From: Bacteroidia bacterium
Lineage (GTDB): Bacteria; Bacteroidota; Bacteroidia; Bacteroidales; Azobacteroidaceae
Direction: 5' to 3'
Length of the DNA: 6,760 nucleotides
Assembly (NCBI GenBank): GCA_025999935.1
Contig: BNXY01000086.1
Coordinates: 1-6,760, forward strand
In this document: one piece after another, positions 1-6,538 of the stretch
How the letters are laid out: each line of letters starts with the position of its first letter
How positions within the stretch are numbered: position 1 is the stretch's first letter
Position numbers and translations under genes: made by a program
Notes under the pieces: model-generated
Told to the model about the DNA's origin: nothing
Seen by the model: only the letters and a program-made list of their open reading frames with translations
Database searches by the model: none

Positions 1-92
1 AACCGCTACTTTTGCCAAAGGAAAAGCCACTTTGGAAGGTGGATTTTTAGCAGGCGGGCCTACCATCAGTCCGGCTTATTTGGGTGTCGGTT
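1..92 (+). repeat. Left copy of perfect inverted repeat (at least 92 bp)
   Basis: Bases 1-92 equal the reverse complement of 2362-2453 with no mismatch (base i pairs with 2454-i). Base 93 is the first difference. The match runs off the window's left edge, so 92 bp is a minimum. The repeat lies inside conserved OPT coding sequence (TATFAKGK...YLGVG) and is in the same frame in both copies. It bounds the segment that appears inverted. Confidence 0.97.
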
Positions 93-1432
93 ACATTATC
101 GGGCCGAGACTTTCAGCTTTGAACTTCAGCGGTTCGGTCATGGCTTGGGGATTGATGGTTCCCATGTTGCTGATGATGCTGGGCAGTTCATTCGTTGCCT
201 CTCTTCCTGTTAATGAAGGTTTGGACGCTTCCACTTCCATGATTGCTTGGGAAAATGCGGCTAATTTGGTTTGGAAAGAAATTGTCCGCATCATCGCCAT
301 CGGCGGTATGTTGGTAGCTGCCTGTTTTACCTTATATAGAATGCGCAGCAGTTTGGGTACCGGATTAAAACGGTCGGTCAAAGATTTGAAACGGGCGGCG
401 CAAGGTTCAAGTGAAAGTGTGGAACGCACCGAAAAAGATTTGAAATCGTCCTGGATACTGATTGGTATTTGTATTGCCGCAGTTCTTACGTTTATCATTA
501 CTTATTTTATATTTAAGACTTCCATCTTAGTGGCCATCGTTGCATCGACCGTCATGATTGTTCTCGCCTTTTTCTTTGCGGCCGTTTCCGGCTATTTGGT
601 GGGAATCATCGGTTCGAGCAACAATCCGATTAGCGGTCTGACCTTGACGGCTTTGGTAGTAACGGCTTTGATTTTGGTTGCCTGCGGCGTTGAAGGCACT
701 GCAGGAGTAGCGGCTGTATTGGGTATTGCCGCTATTGTTTGCGTTGCCGCAGCCGTTGGCGGAGAAATGTTTCAGGATTTGAAAGCCGGGCATATTCTCG
801 GTGGTACGCCTTGGAAAATGCAGATAGGCGATATTATCGGCGTGGTGATTTCAGGATTTGTGATGTTCGGCGTATTGATTATTCTGAATCAGGGCGACAT
901 CAACATGGGATTACAGCAAGGGTATGAAGGCGGATTCGGCAGCAAGAATCTTTCTGCTCCGCAAGCCGGTTTGATGGCTACGCTTTCGCAAGGCATCGTT
1001 GCCGAGCAAATGGCTTGGGCGTTGATTATCGCCGGAATGATTCTGGGCGTTGCGTTTATTCTGATGGGCATCAAGAGTCCGATGTTGATATTTGTGGGAA
1101 TGTATCTCCCGTTCAGCACGGTATTTGCGATTTTTACAGGCGGTTTAATCAAAGGTATTCTTGATATGTATGTGGCACGCAGAAAATACAACGAAGGGCA
1201 ATTGGCTACGGTCGAAAATACCGGTGTCCTGCTCGCTTCGGGCATGATTGCCGGCGAAGCGTTGATGGGATTGGTGGTAGCCGTATTCGCCATGTTCAAT
1301 ATTTTCTTCTCGGACATGCTTTCGATAAAGAATCCATTGTATATCATCGGATTGCTCATTGTAATCGTAATTGCTTACTTCTTTGTAAGTATTCCGTTGA
1401 AAAAAGCAAATTCTTTTAATTTGAAAATTTGA
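1..1432 (+). CDS. OPT-family oligopeptide transporter, C-terminal part (5' end missing from window)
   Basis: This is the C-terminal two thirds of an inner-membrane oligopeptide transporter of the OPT family. The frame is open from base 2 (first codon ACC) to a TGA at 1430-1432, so it is a fragment running off the left edge. The TTG at 32 is internal and is not a start. Visible OPT hallmarks are GGFLAGGPTISPAYLGVG (43-91), NNPISGLT near 620, GHILGGTPWKMQIGD near 790, APQAGLMATLSQGIVAEQMAW near 957-1018, and many hydrophobic segments. A hydrophilic, charged cytoplasmic-type loop is encoded around 340-450. Joined at GVG to the 231-residue N-terminal piece at 2362-3055 on the other strand, it gives one 677-residue OPT protein with no overlap or gap, close to the usual bacterial OPT length. 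The last codons (NLKI) lie inside an 8-base repeat array. A PqqD-like gene follows after 64 bases. The family assignment is firm; the peptide substrate is not deducible. Confidence 0.9.
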   Translation, partial: TATFAKGKATLEGGFLAGGPTISPAYLGVGYIIGPRLSALNFSGSVMAWGLMVPMLLMMLGSSFVASLPVNEGLDASTSMIAWENAANLVWKEIVRIIAIGGMLVAACFTLYRMRSSLGTGLKRSVKDLKRAAQGSSESVERTEKDLKSSWILIGICIAAVLTFIITYFIFKTSILVAIVASTVMIVLAFFFAAVSGYLVGIIGSSNNPISGLTLTALVVTALILVACGVEGTAGVAAVLGIAAIVCVAAAVGGEMFQDLKAGHILGGTPWKMQIGDIIGVVISGFVMFGVLIILNQGDINMGLQQGYEGGFGSKNLSAPQAGLMATLSQGIVAEQMAWALIIAGMILGVAFILMGIKSPMLIFVGMYLPFSTVFAIFTGGLIKGILDMYVARRKYNEGQLATVENTGVLLASGMIAGEALMGLVVAVFAMFNIFFSDMLSIKNPLYIIGLLIVIVIAYFFVSIPLKKANSFNLKI

Positions 1433-1485
1433 AAATGAAGCAATTTGAAAATTATTTTATTTTCAAATTAACACATTTTCAAATT
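1418..1485. repeat. 8-base phased TTTGAAAA array with inverted arm; possible hairpin
   Basis: TTTGAAAA occurs at 1420, 1428 and 1444, and its reverse complement TTTTCAAA at 1460 and 1476. All five starts are separated by 8 or 16 bases, as if a tandem 8-mer array had decayed at alternate units. The flanks extend it to an 11-mer AATTTGAAAAT (1418, 1426, 1442) and ATTTTCAAATT (1459, 1475). Bases 1442-1452 and 1459-1469 can form a perfect 11-bp stem with a 6-base loop. The array encodes the last residues and stop codon of OPT and fills most of the spacer before the PqqD-like gene. The stem is almost all A/T, so a terminator role is doubtful. Confidence 0.8.
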
Positions 1486-1496
1486 AAAATCTTTTT

Positions 1497-1826
1497 ATGA
1501 AGAATCTTTTTGATTTGGTTCCGGTTGTAAGCGACCATATCACTACTGAAAAAGAGGGAGAGCTGTCGGTGATAGCTTTCCCTCGTTTCAGAAGTAAATT
1601 TATGCAAAAATATTTTGTTCCTAAAAGCAAACCGGCGATTATCCGCATTCGGTTGGAAGAACACGGGACGGCTGTTTGGGATTTAATCGACGGCAAACGG
1701 ACGGTAAAGGAGATTTCAGACTCCCTAATCGCGCATTTTAATCAGGAAGAAAATTACGAGTACCGCATCGCCATTTATCTGGGGCAGTTGCAGAAACAAG
1801 GATTTATAAAATACAAAATCCGTTAA
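1497..1826 (+). CDS. PqqD-like small protein (RRE-type winged-helix fold)
   Basis: This 109-residue protein matches the PqqD family pattern: a core LEEHGTAVWDLIDGKRTVKEI at about 53-73, then RIAIYLGQLQKQGFIKY at 90-106. That corresponds to the helix-turn-helix and wing region of PqqD / RiPP recognition element (RRE) domains. Known family members bind short peptides: PqqD presents the PqqA precursor to the radical-SAM enzyme PqqE. No pqq gene or radical-SAM enzyme is in the window, so PQQ synthesis is not implied. Residues 1-50 are a less typical basic extension. There is no signal peptide, so it is probably cytoplasmic. The ATG at 1497 lacks a Shine-Dalgarno, as usual in this phylum. The gene lies 64 bases after OPT on the same strand and its stop overlaps the convergent barrel stop by 4 bases (TTAA, 1823-1826). 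A link to peptide uptake is inferred from context only. Confidence 0.8.
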   Translation: MKNLFDLVPVVSDHITTEKEGELSVIAFPRFRSKFMQKYFVPKSKPAIIRIRLEEHGTAVWDLIDGKRTVKEISDSLIAHFNQEENYEYRIAIYLGQLQKQGFIKYKIR

Positions 1827-2361
1827 TACAGGTAGCCGATGGAAATTCCGATATTTCGGTTTTTAATAGAGACATTGCTTCTATTATCCATATTGACAAG
1901 GCCTGCATTGTATTGCAATCTTATTATCCAATCGTAGTATTCATAGCCTACGCCAAAGTTCAAACCGGCATCAAATTTCTTGTACTGGTTTTCTCCCGAT
2001 CCTATTTCAATACCGCTCGACACATCGTGATAGATAAAATTGCCTTCTTTATCCAAATTCGGTTTTCCTTCTATATCTTTGGATGCCTCACGGACTTTCA
2101 TGGATGCAGATCCCGTATAAGCAAAATAAGGACCGGCAAAAAGATTAAAAAAAACATATCTGGACATTTTGATTTTATACAGAAAATTAACCGGTATTTG
2201 CACATAATTAATTCTTTCCGAATAATCATAGTAAGGAACATGAAATTCCTCATCCTCTATTATCAGCGTTTCAAATCCTTCCTTTTGTTTAGCGCCTCTT
2301 CGTGCATACTGAAACTCAGGAACTAAAAAAAGACTCTTGGATAAGGGGTATTCCACCAGAA
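1823..2361 (-). pseudogene. PorT-like outer-membrane beta-barrel protein, C-terminal fragment
   Basis: These 179 residues show alternating-hydrophobic, aromatic-rich strands typical of the small porin-like barrels of Bacteroidota (PorT / outer-membrane protein beta-barrel type). Examples are LVEYPLSKSLFLVPEFQYARRG at the beginning, INYVQIPVNFLYKI, YVFFNLFAGPYFAYTG, FDAGLNFGVGYEYYDWIIRLQYNAGL, and a final strand NIGISIGYLY ending in Tyr. Such proteins usually start with a signal peptide and one or two strands, together some 40-60 residues. These are absent here, replaced by OPT sequence. The missing 5' end should lie left of window base 1 if the 93-2361 segment is inverted. It converges on the PqqD-like gene with a 4-base overlap. 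Specific function is unknown. Confidence 0.75.
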
Positions 2362-3055
2362 AACCGACACCCAAATAAGCCGGACTGATGGTAGGCCCGC
2401 CTGCTAAAAATCCACCTTCCAAAGTGGCTTTTCCTTTGGCAAAAGTAGCGGTTCCGGCTTTGAAGAATTGTGTCCATTCGGTAGCGAACAAACGGAGGTC
2501 GCCTGCAATTTTTACCAAGGCGCCCACAATCATGGCGGAGAAAAGATATTTGGAACCGCCCGCTCCGCTTTGTCCCGTTTTATGTATCTCGGCTGCCGCC
2601 ACGCTTTCGGGAAAAGGCAATTCTTTATCTTCCACCATTACGCGGCGCAGCAAAGCCACAAACAATACGCCCAGCGTACCACCGGTTATCAGAATTAAGG
2701 AAGCCGTCAGGTAACTGCCTGCCGAACTGAATGTTTCCCCGCTCCATACACCGGAAATGTAAAACGCCGGTAAGGTGAAAATCGCGCCGGCTGCCACCGA
2801 TTCGCCGATAGACCCAACGGTACGTGTGAAATTTTCTTCAAGAATACTCCCTTTAAAGAAACGCAAAACCGCCATTCCGATGACTGCCGCCGGATAAGTA
2901 GCGGCAATCGTCATCCCTGCTTTCAAGCCTAAATAAGCATTGGCGGCGCCCAACACGACGGCCAATACCAAACCGATGAGCAACGCCCTTACGGTAAATT
3001 CCCTCATGCTTGTATTTGCCGGAACGAACGGAACAAATTTTTTGTCGTCTGCCAT
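1823..3055 (-). CDS. Chimeric ORF: OPT transporter N-terminus fused in frame to outer-membrane beta-barrel C-terminus
   Basis: One uninterrupted 410-residue frame joins two unrelated proteins. Residues 1-231 are the N-terminus of an OPT transporter up to YLGVG. Residues 232-410 are the C-terminal part of a PorT-like outer-membrane beta-barrel. The switch is at 2361/2362, exactly where the inverted repeat ends. The product makes no biological sense as a unit: the first part would insert in the inner membrane by hydrophobic helices, while a barrel needs a signal peptide and outer-membrane assembly. It is best regarded as a junction of two broken genes made by inversion or by assembly error, not as a designed fusion. 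The start ATG at 3055 is well supported by the OPT N-terminus and lies 10 bases after the POT stop, so this ORF would be co-transcribed with POT. The two halves are described separately. Confidence 0.85.
   Translation of the reverse strand: MADDKKFVPFVPANTSMREFTVRALLIGLVLAVVLGAANAYLGLKAGMTIAATYPAAVIGMAVLRFFKGSILEENFTRTVGSIGESVAAGAIFTLPAFYISGVWSGETFSSAGSYLTASLILITGGTLGVLFVALLRRVMVEDKELPFPESVAAAEIHKTGQSGAGGSKYLFSAMIVGALVKIAGDLRLFATEWTQFFKAGTATFAKGKATLEGGFLAGGPTISPAYLGVGFLVEYPLSKSLFLVPEFQYARRGAKQKEGFETLIIEDEEFHVPYYDYSERINYVQIPVNFLYKIKMSRYVFFNLFAGPYFAYTGSASMKVREASKDIEGKPNLDKEGNFIYHDVSSGIEIGSGENQYKKFDAGLNFGVGYEYYDWIIRLQYNAGLVNMDNRSNVSIKNRNIGISIGYLY
2362..2453 (-). repeat. Right copy of perfect inverted repeat (at least 92 bp)
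   Basis: This is the exact reverse complement of window bases 1-92. The inner edge is sharp: at 2361 the minus strand reads TTT (Phe, barrel side), while the left copy continues TAC (Tyr, OPT side). The outer end of the match cannot be determined because the left copy is cut by the window edge. The interval between the copies (93-2361) contains OPT C-terminus, PqqD-like and barrel C-terminus. Confidence 0.97.
2362..3055 (-). pseudogene. OPT-family oligopeptide transporter, N-terminal fragment (residues 1-231)
   Basis: Residues 1-231 carry clear OPT-family signatures: NAYLGLKAGMTIAATYPAAV at about 39-58, GESVAAGAIFTLPAFY at 84-99, and LPFPESVAAAEIHKTG at 146-161, with about four to five hydrophobic segments. 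The sequence ends in the middle of a transporter that needs some 440 further residues. Those residues are exactly what is encoded on the opposite strand at 92-1429, and the last 92 bases of this fragment are duplicated there as bases 1-92. It follows the POT gene by 10 bases (3056-3065) without its own promoter. That suggests an original POT-OPT operon handling di/tripeptides (POT) and longer peptides (OPT). Confidence 0.85.
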
Positions 3056-3065
3056 ATTGCTAAAG

Positions 3066-5063
3066 TTAATTAGTTGCTTTTTCTAATCTTTTCATGATAG
3101 AGAAAATAAACAGGGCGGAGAGGAGACAACAAGCGACAAGTATGCCCCAAAAGGCGACGAGCGACAATTTGTCCCAAAATGAACCCAAAACACCTACGAG
3201 AAGATTTCCGATAGCTGTCGAAGCAAACCATCCACCCATCATCAAACCCTTGTATTTCGGAGGCGCTACTTTCGATACAAACGAAATACCCATCGGACTT
3301 AAAAAGAGTTCAGCCAATGTTAGTACCAAATAGGTGCCGATTAACCAATTCGGGTCAACCAATGTATCCGAAATTCCGTTAATGTCTGCAGGAGCAGGCA
3401 ATCCAAAGGAAACCACAAAAAGAATAACAAATCCGATAGCAGCCAACAGCATACCATATCCTATCTTACGCGGAGCTGACGGTTCTTTTCCTTTATTCGC
3501 CAAATAGGTAAACAAACCCACCGACAAAGGAGTAAGAATGATGATAAACATCGGATTGAATTGTTGGAAAATCTGTGGGGTTATCGTTACAAGATCAAGC
3601 GCTTCTACTGCGCTTTTAACATCAATCAAATAGTCGGCAGCTAAGCCCGCAATACCAAGTATGATAAGAATAATCCCGGATTTTACATTTCGTTCTCCGC
3701 CGAAGAGTCCCATTGTGGATTGATAAATACCGTACAAAAAGATAATAAAAGGAATGATTGCCAATAACGAAAACATCATATTTTGAAGCGGCGATATCAC
3801 ACTTTGCGTATAATCGCGAGCAAAGAAAGTCATACACAGACCATTTTGATGGAACGACATCCAGAAGAAGATGACCACAAAGAAAACAAGCAACAGAGCA
3901 ATTACCCGCTCTTTGACTTCTGCCGGGGAAAGAATGACTATTTCTTCGTTTTTCTTTCCGCTTTCTTTCTCTTCTTGCAATTGTTGCTTGAGTGTTTTGT
4001 CAACCGGTTTCCACATTTTTTTGAAGAGTAAAAAGATAAATACCGAGATTAGCATACTGAAACATGCCACACCAAACGCCAAACTATAGGATTTGCTCAA
4101 CGCATTGTTTACATAATATTTCCCGAAATTGGTAGAGAATGCCTGCGGATTACTGCTATCGCCAAAAATAGCCGGATCGGTAATAGCAATTTGTTCGATT
4201 TTTTCTTTTAAAGCCGCTTTCGCTTCTTTATCGCCGGGAAGTCTGCTATCAAGCAAACCGTATTCTTTGCGAGAAATTTGTGACAAAGGACTATTATCCA
4301 ATTTTCCGGAAAGGGTCAATTGGTTTAATCCGGCAACTTTCAATTTAAAGAGAATTTCTTTTTCATCACTCGGGAAAATAACGCCTTGGTCTTTTTTAGC
4401 CTCTTTAATAATTTTTGCACTGTCTTCAGCTGTTACAGTGGCCGGATATTCTGCAAAGACTTCGGCGCAGAATGTTTTTTCATCTACTACTTTGTCGTTG
4501 AGCGCAACATAATTTTTGGCAATCGAGGCATCGTAAGTAAAATTGTCTTTTGCCAGAAAAGCATTATTGATGCTGTTTGCTACACTCGGAGCGAAAAATG
4601 CACCGATATTGATAAACATATAAAAAATAGAAAATGCAACGTCGCGTTTTCCTTTGTATAAGTTGGATTCATATAAATTTCCAACGAGTACTTGCAAATT
4701 GCCTTTAAAGAATCCGGTACCTAACGCTATCAGAACGAGTGCCGCAAACATCATGATTTTACCGGCAACATTTGCTTCACTGGGTAATGAGAGTAGGAGG
4801 TAACCGACAAACATTACACAGACACCTAACAAAATTGTTTTCCCGTAACCCATTCCTTTGTCGGCGACGAAACCGCCAATTACCGGAAGAAAATAGACCA
4901 AACCGAGGAAAGTTCCATAAATAAGACTTGTTGTTGACGATGAAAATCCAAACTTGGCCTGCATATACAAAGTCAAAATGGCTATCATGGTGTAGTAACC
5001 GAAACGCTCGCCCATATTAGATAAAGCAAGCACTATTAATCCTTTCGGATGATTTTTAAACAT
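3066..5063 (-). CDS. POT/PTR2-family peptide transporter (MFS) with large TM5-TM6 insert
   Basis: This 665-residue inner-membrane major-facilitator transporter of the POT (PTR2) family typically takes up di- and tripeptides driven by protons. Family landmarks are ERFGYY at 19-24, the MFS motif GGFVADKGMGYGKT at 63-76, GTGFFKGNLQVLVGNLY at 115-131, FYMFINIGAFFAP at 147-159, FFWMSFHQNG at 399-408, and the C-terminal AELFLSPMGISFVSKVAP at 584-601. Two points are unusual. The proton-coupling E1xxE2R motif reads N16-M-G-E19-R20, so the first Glu is Asn. Residues about 166-322 form a soluble insert between the predicted TM5 and TM6, on the periplasmic side by the expected topology. This makes the protein longer than typical bacterial POTs (about 490-550). 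The ATG at 5063 is right before TM1 and has no Shine-Dalgarno. A promoter box lies 42 bases upstream. OPT begins 10 bases downstream, an operon-like spacing. Confidence 0.93.
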   Translation of the reverse strand: MFKNHPKGLIVLALSNMGERFGYYTMIAILTLYMQAKFGFSSSTTSLIYGTFLGLVYFLPVIGGFVADKGMGYGKTILLGVCVMFVGYLLLSLPSEANVAGKIMMFAALVLIALGTGFFKGNLQVLVGNLYESNLYKGKRDVAFSIFYMFINIGAFFAPSVANSINNAFLAKDNFTYDASIAKNYVALNDKVVDEKTFCAEVFAEYPATVTAEDSAKIIKEAKKDQGVIFPSDEKEILFKLKVAGLNQLTLSGKLDNSPLSQISRKEYGLLDSRLPGDKEAKAALKEKIEQIAITDPAIFGDSSNPQAFSTNFGKYYVNNALSKSYSLAFGVACFSMLISVFIFLLFKKMWKPVDKTLKQQLQEEKESGKKNEEIVILSPAEVKERVIALLLVFFVVIFFWMSFHQNGLCMTFFARDYTQSVISPLQNMMFSLLAIIPFIIFLYGIYQSTMGLFGGERNVKSGIILIILGIAGLAADYLIDVKSAVEALDLVTITPQIFQQFNPMFIIILTPLSVGLFTYLANKGKEPSAPRKIGYGMLLAAIGFVILFVVSFGLPAPADINGISDTLVDPNWLIGTYLVLTLAELFLSPMGISFVSKVAPPKYKGLMMGGWFASTAIGNLLVGVLGSFWDKLSLVAFWGILVACCLLSALFIFSIMKRLEKATN

Positions 5064-5104
5064 AAAATGATGGTATTAATATTAATGATAATTTAATTAT
5101 TTTG

Positions 5105-5112
5105 CAAAGGTA
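5105..5112 (-). promoter_or_regulatory. Bacteroidota -7 box upstream of POT gene
   Basis: The minus strand reads TACCTTTG, a perfect TAnnTTTG box, 41 bases before the POT start. About 20 bases further upstream only a weak TTTC stands where the -33 TTTG is expected. It gives a leader of roughly 35 bases and suggests that POT and OPT can be transcribed independently of GH88. Confidence 0.6.
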
Positions 5113-5150
5113 GTAAAATAAATTAAAAATTTATGAAATACGATTAACGC

Positions 5151-6350
5151 TTAACGCTTGCCCGAAAGCTGTTGTTTTCTCAATAAAGCCTCTAAATAAT
5201 AGTAGTCGGCATACACAATCGGCACATCCACTTCCGAATTAGCGAGTTTATGACCGGTGCTGTGCAACAATATAAATCCGCCGTCTCCACCGGCCGTTGC
5301 CCGGTAATTTTTACTTAGACTTTCCAAAATGGTATCCGCCCATTTTCTGTATTGCTTGGCTTTATTGGGGTTATATAAAGCTAATTCGTACAAAGCCGAT
5401 GCGGTAATGGTTGCCGCCGAAACATCGTGGGGTTCGTCGGGAATACCGGGTGCATCGTAATCCCAATAAGGAATCAGGTCTTTGGGCAAGTGCGGGTTGC
5501 TAAATATAAAGGAAATGATTTCTTCCGCTTTTTTCAAATAGTCCGGATTTTTTGTTTCCCGATAACACAATGTGTAACCGTATGCGCCCCAAGCTTGGCC
5601 GCGCGCCCATGCCGATTCGTCCGCATAGCCCTGAGCGGTGCATTTGCTTCTTACCTTTCCCGTAATTGTATCATAATCAACTACGTGGTAGGAACTTCCA
5701 TTTTCCCGAAAATGATTTTCTATCGTTTTGTCGGCATGGCTTACCGCTACATTATAATAGGAGGGATCTCCGCTCACTTTACTGGCCCAAAACAACAATT
5801 CGAGGTTCATCATATTGTCAATAATTACGGGGTATTGCCACTTGTCCTTGTTGGAATCCCAGGAGCGAATCAGACCGGTTTGCGGATTGTACCTTTTCAC
5901 CAGAGATTTGGCCGACTGCAATAAGATTTCTTTGTATTTCTCATTGCCTGTCAGCCGATAACCGTTCCCGTAACTGCAATACATCCGGAACCCTATATCG
6001 TGATCACCGGTAAAAAACTGTAAAGATTCCAATTTTTCCGTGAATTTTTCAGCCTGAATTTTCCAACTTTCATCATGCGTATATTCATACATGTACCAAA
6101 GTTCTCCCGGGAAAAAACCACTTATCCAGTCTCCAATGCTAACCATTTGAATACCACCGTCTTTATTGAGCGTCCGCGGCATAACTTTATTCGCTGCGGT
6201 GGTCTTTTTCGCAGCCTCAATACCGGTTAAAGCCACTTTTAATTGCCGAGAAGCAAAATCAAAACCGGACTTAACCGGCTCTGCGGATTTTGTTTTCTGT
6301 GAAAAACAAAATAATAAAGGAATAAAAAAAAGAATATAAATTTTTCTCAC
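5151..6350 (-). CDS. GH88 unsaturated glucuronyl hydrolase, secreted
   Basis: This 399-residue glycoside hydrolase family 88 enzyme removes the unsaturated uronic acid left at the non-reducing end of oligosaccharides after polysaccharide lyase action (glycosaminoglycans such as chondroitin, hyaluronan or heparin fragments). By alignment from memory with the Bacillus enzyme, the two catalytic Asp residues are D118 (HDIGF, 117-121) and D178 (IIDNMMN, 176-182). H222 (SSYHVVDYD) and Q240, R250 and W254 (AQGYADESAWARGQAW) keep the spacing of the known active-site set. The C-terminal segment LLHSTGHKLANSEVDVPIVYADYYYLEAL is also typical. The start is GTG at 6350: an in-frame stop lies five codons upstream, the next ATG is residue 57, and the GTG start gives a good signal peptide (residues 1 to about 23, IYILFFIPLLFCF core). 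The periplasm is therefore likely. No lyase, sulfatase or SusCD pair is in the window, so the substrate cannot be narrowed. Confidence 0.92.
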   Translation of the reverse strand: MRKIYILFFIPLLFCFSQKTKSAEPVKSGFDFASRQLKVALTGIEAAKKTTAANKVMPRTLNKDGGIQMVSIGDWISGFFPGELWYMYEYTHDESWKIQAEKFTEKLESLQFFTGDHDIGFRMYCSYGNGYRLTGNEKYKEILLQSAKSLVKRYNPQTGLIRSWDSNKDKWQYPVIIDNMMNLELLFWASKVSGDPSYYNVAVSHADKTIENHFRENGSSYHVVDYDTITGKVRSKCTAQGYADESAWARGQAWGAYGYTLCYRETKNPDYLKKAEEIISFIFSNPHLPKDLIPYWDYDAPGIPDEPHDVSAATITASALYELALYNPNKAKQYRKWADTILESLSKNYRATAGGDGGFILLHSTGHKLANSEVDVPIVYADYYYLEALLRKQQLSGKR

Positions 6351-6500
6351 GCTAAATATATTTTAAATGATTAAGAATTTACAAATGTAGAAAAAATATA
6401 TGATATTCTAAAATAAATAAAATTATATTAATCTATAATCCTATAAATCAACGAATTTATTTTTTCTACTAAAAAATAGTGATTTTTTTTTGCTAAATTA
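6351..6500. other. A/T-rich divergent intergenic region, no gene
   Basis: This is the left part of a 410-base stretch without a convincing coding frame (6351-6760). It carries the GH88 -7 box and long runs of A and T, including ATTTTTT-CTACT-AAAAAAT at 6459-6477. Together with the promoter, leader and 7-mer array that follow, it separates two divergent transcription units. I see no tRNA cloverleaf or small protein gene in it. Confidence 0.7.
6382..6389 (-). promoter_or_regulatory. Bacteroidota -7 box upstream of GH88 gene
   Basis: The minus strand reads TACATTTG, matching TAnnTTTG, 31 bases before the GTG start. The region about 20 bases upstream is T-rich (TTTTAG) without a clean TTTG, so the -33 element is weak. 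It lies divergent to the rightward promoter at 6501-6532. Confidence 0.55.
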
Positions 6501-6532
6501 TTTGGAAGCTATTAAAATTTGCCTTACCTTTG
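6501..6532 (+). promoter_or_regulatory. Strong rightward Bacteroidota promoter (-33 TTTG, -7 TACCTTTG)
   Basis: TTTG at 6501-6504 and TACCTTTG at 6525-6532 are separated by 20 bases, which matches the consensus -33/-7 arrangement of the phylum's primary sigma factor. A/T-rich sequence with runs of T and A lies upstream (6390-6490) and could act as an UP-like element. Transcription would start near 6539 and run out of the window to the right. This is the best promoter in the window and it drives no visible protein gene. Confidence 0.75.
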
Positions 6533-6538
6533 TATCCG

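Noticed and set aside
32..34. TTG at 32 as start of the OPT reading frame
   Set aside because: The frame is open back to base 2 and the upstream residues TATFAKGKAT match the OPT N-terminal piece on the other strand, so 32 is internal.
889..1359. Minus-strand open frame of 156 residues
   Set aside because: It is antisense to conserved OPT coding sequence and its translation has no recognisable family features.
93..2361. Dedicated phase-variation cassette with its own recombinase
   Set aside because: No serine or tyrosine recombinase, transposase or recognisable recombination site is present; the repeat is transporter coding sequence. Inversion remains possible by general recombination only.
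5064..5150. Terminator between GH88 and POT
   Set aside because: Only a short direct repeat TTAACGC (5144-5157) is seen; no GC-rich stem with a T run on the minus strand.
6279..6350. GH88 protein as a lipoprotein (Cys15 in the signal peptide)
   Set aside because: The sequence before Cys is LLF, with Phe where a small residue is needed, and it lies within the hydrophobic core. An ordinary signal peptide fits better.
6459..6477. ATTTTTT-CTACT-AAAAAAT hairpin as a terminator
   Set aside because: A 7-bp stem made only of A/T pairs in a very A/T-rich spacer is expected by chance and lies between divergent promoters, where no transcript is expected to end.
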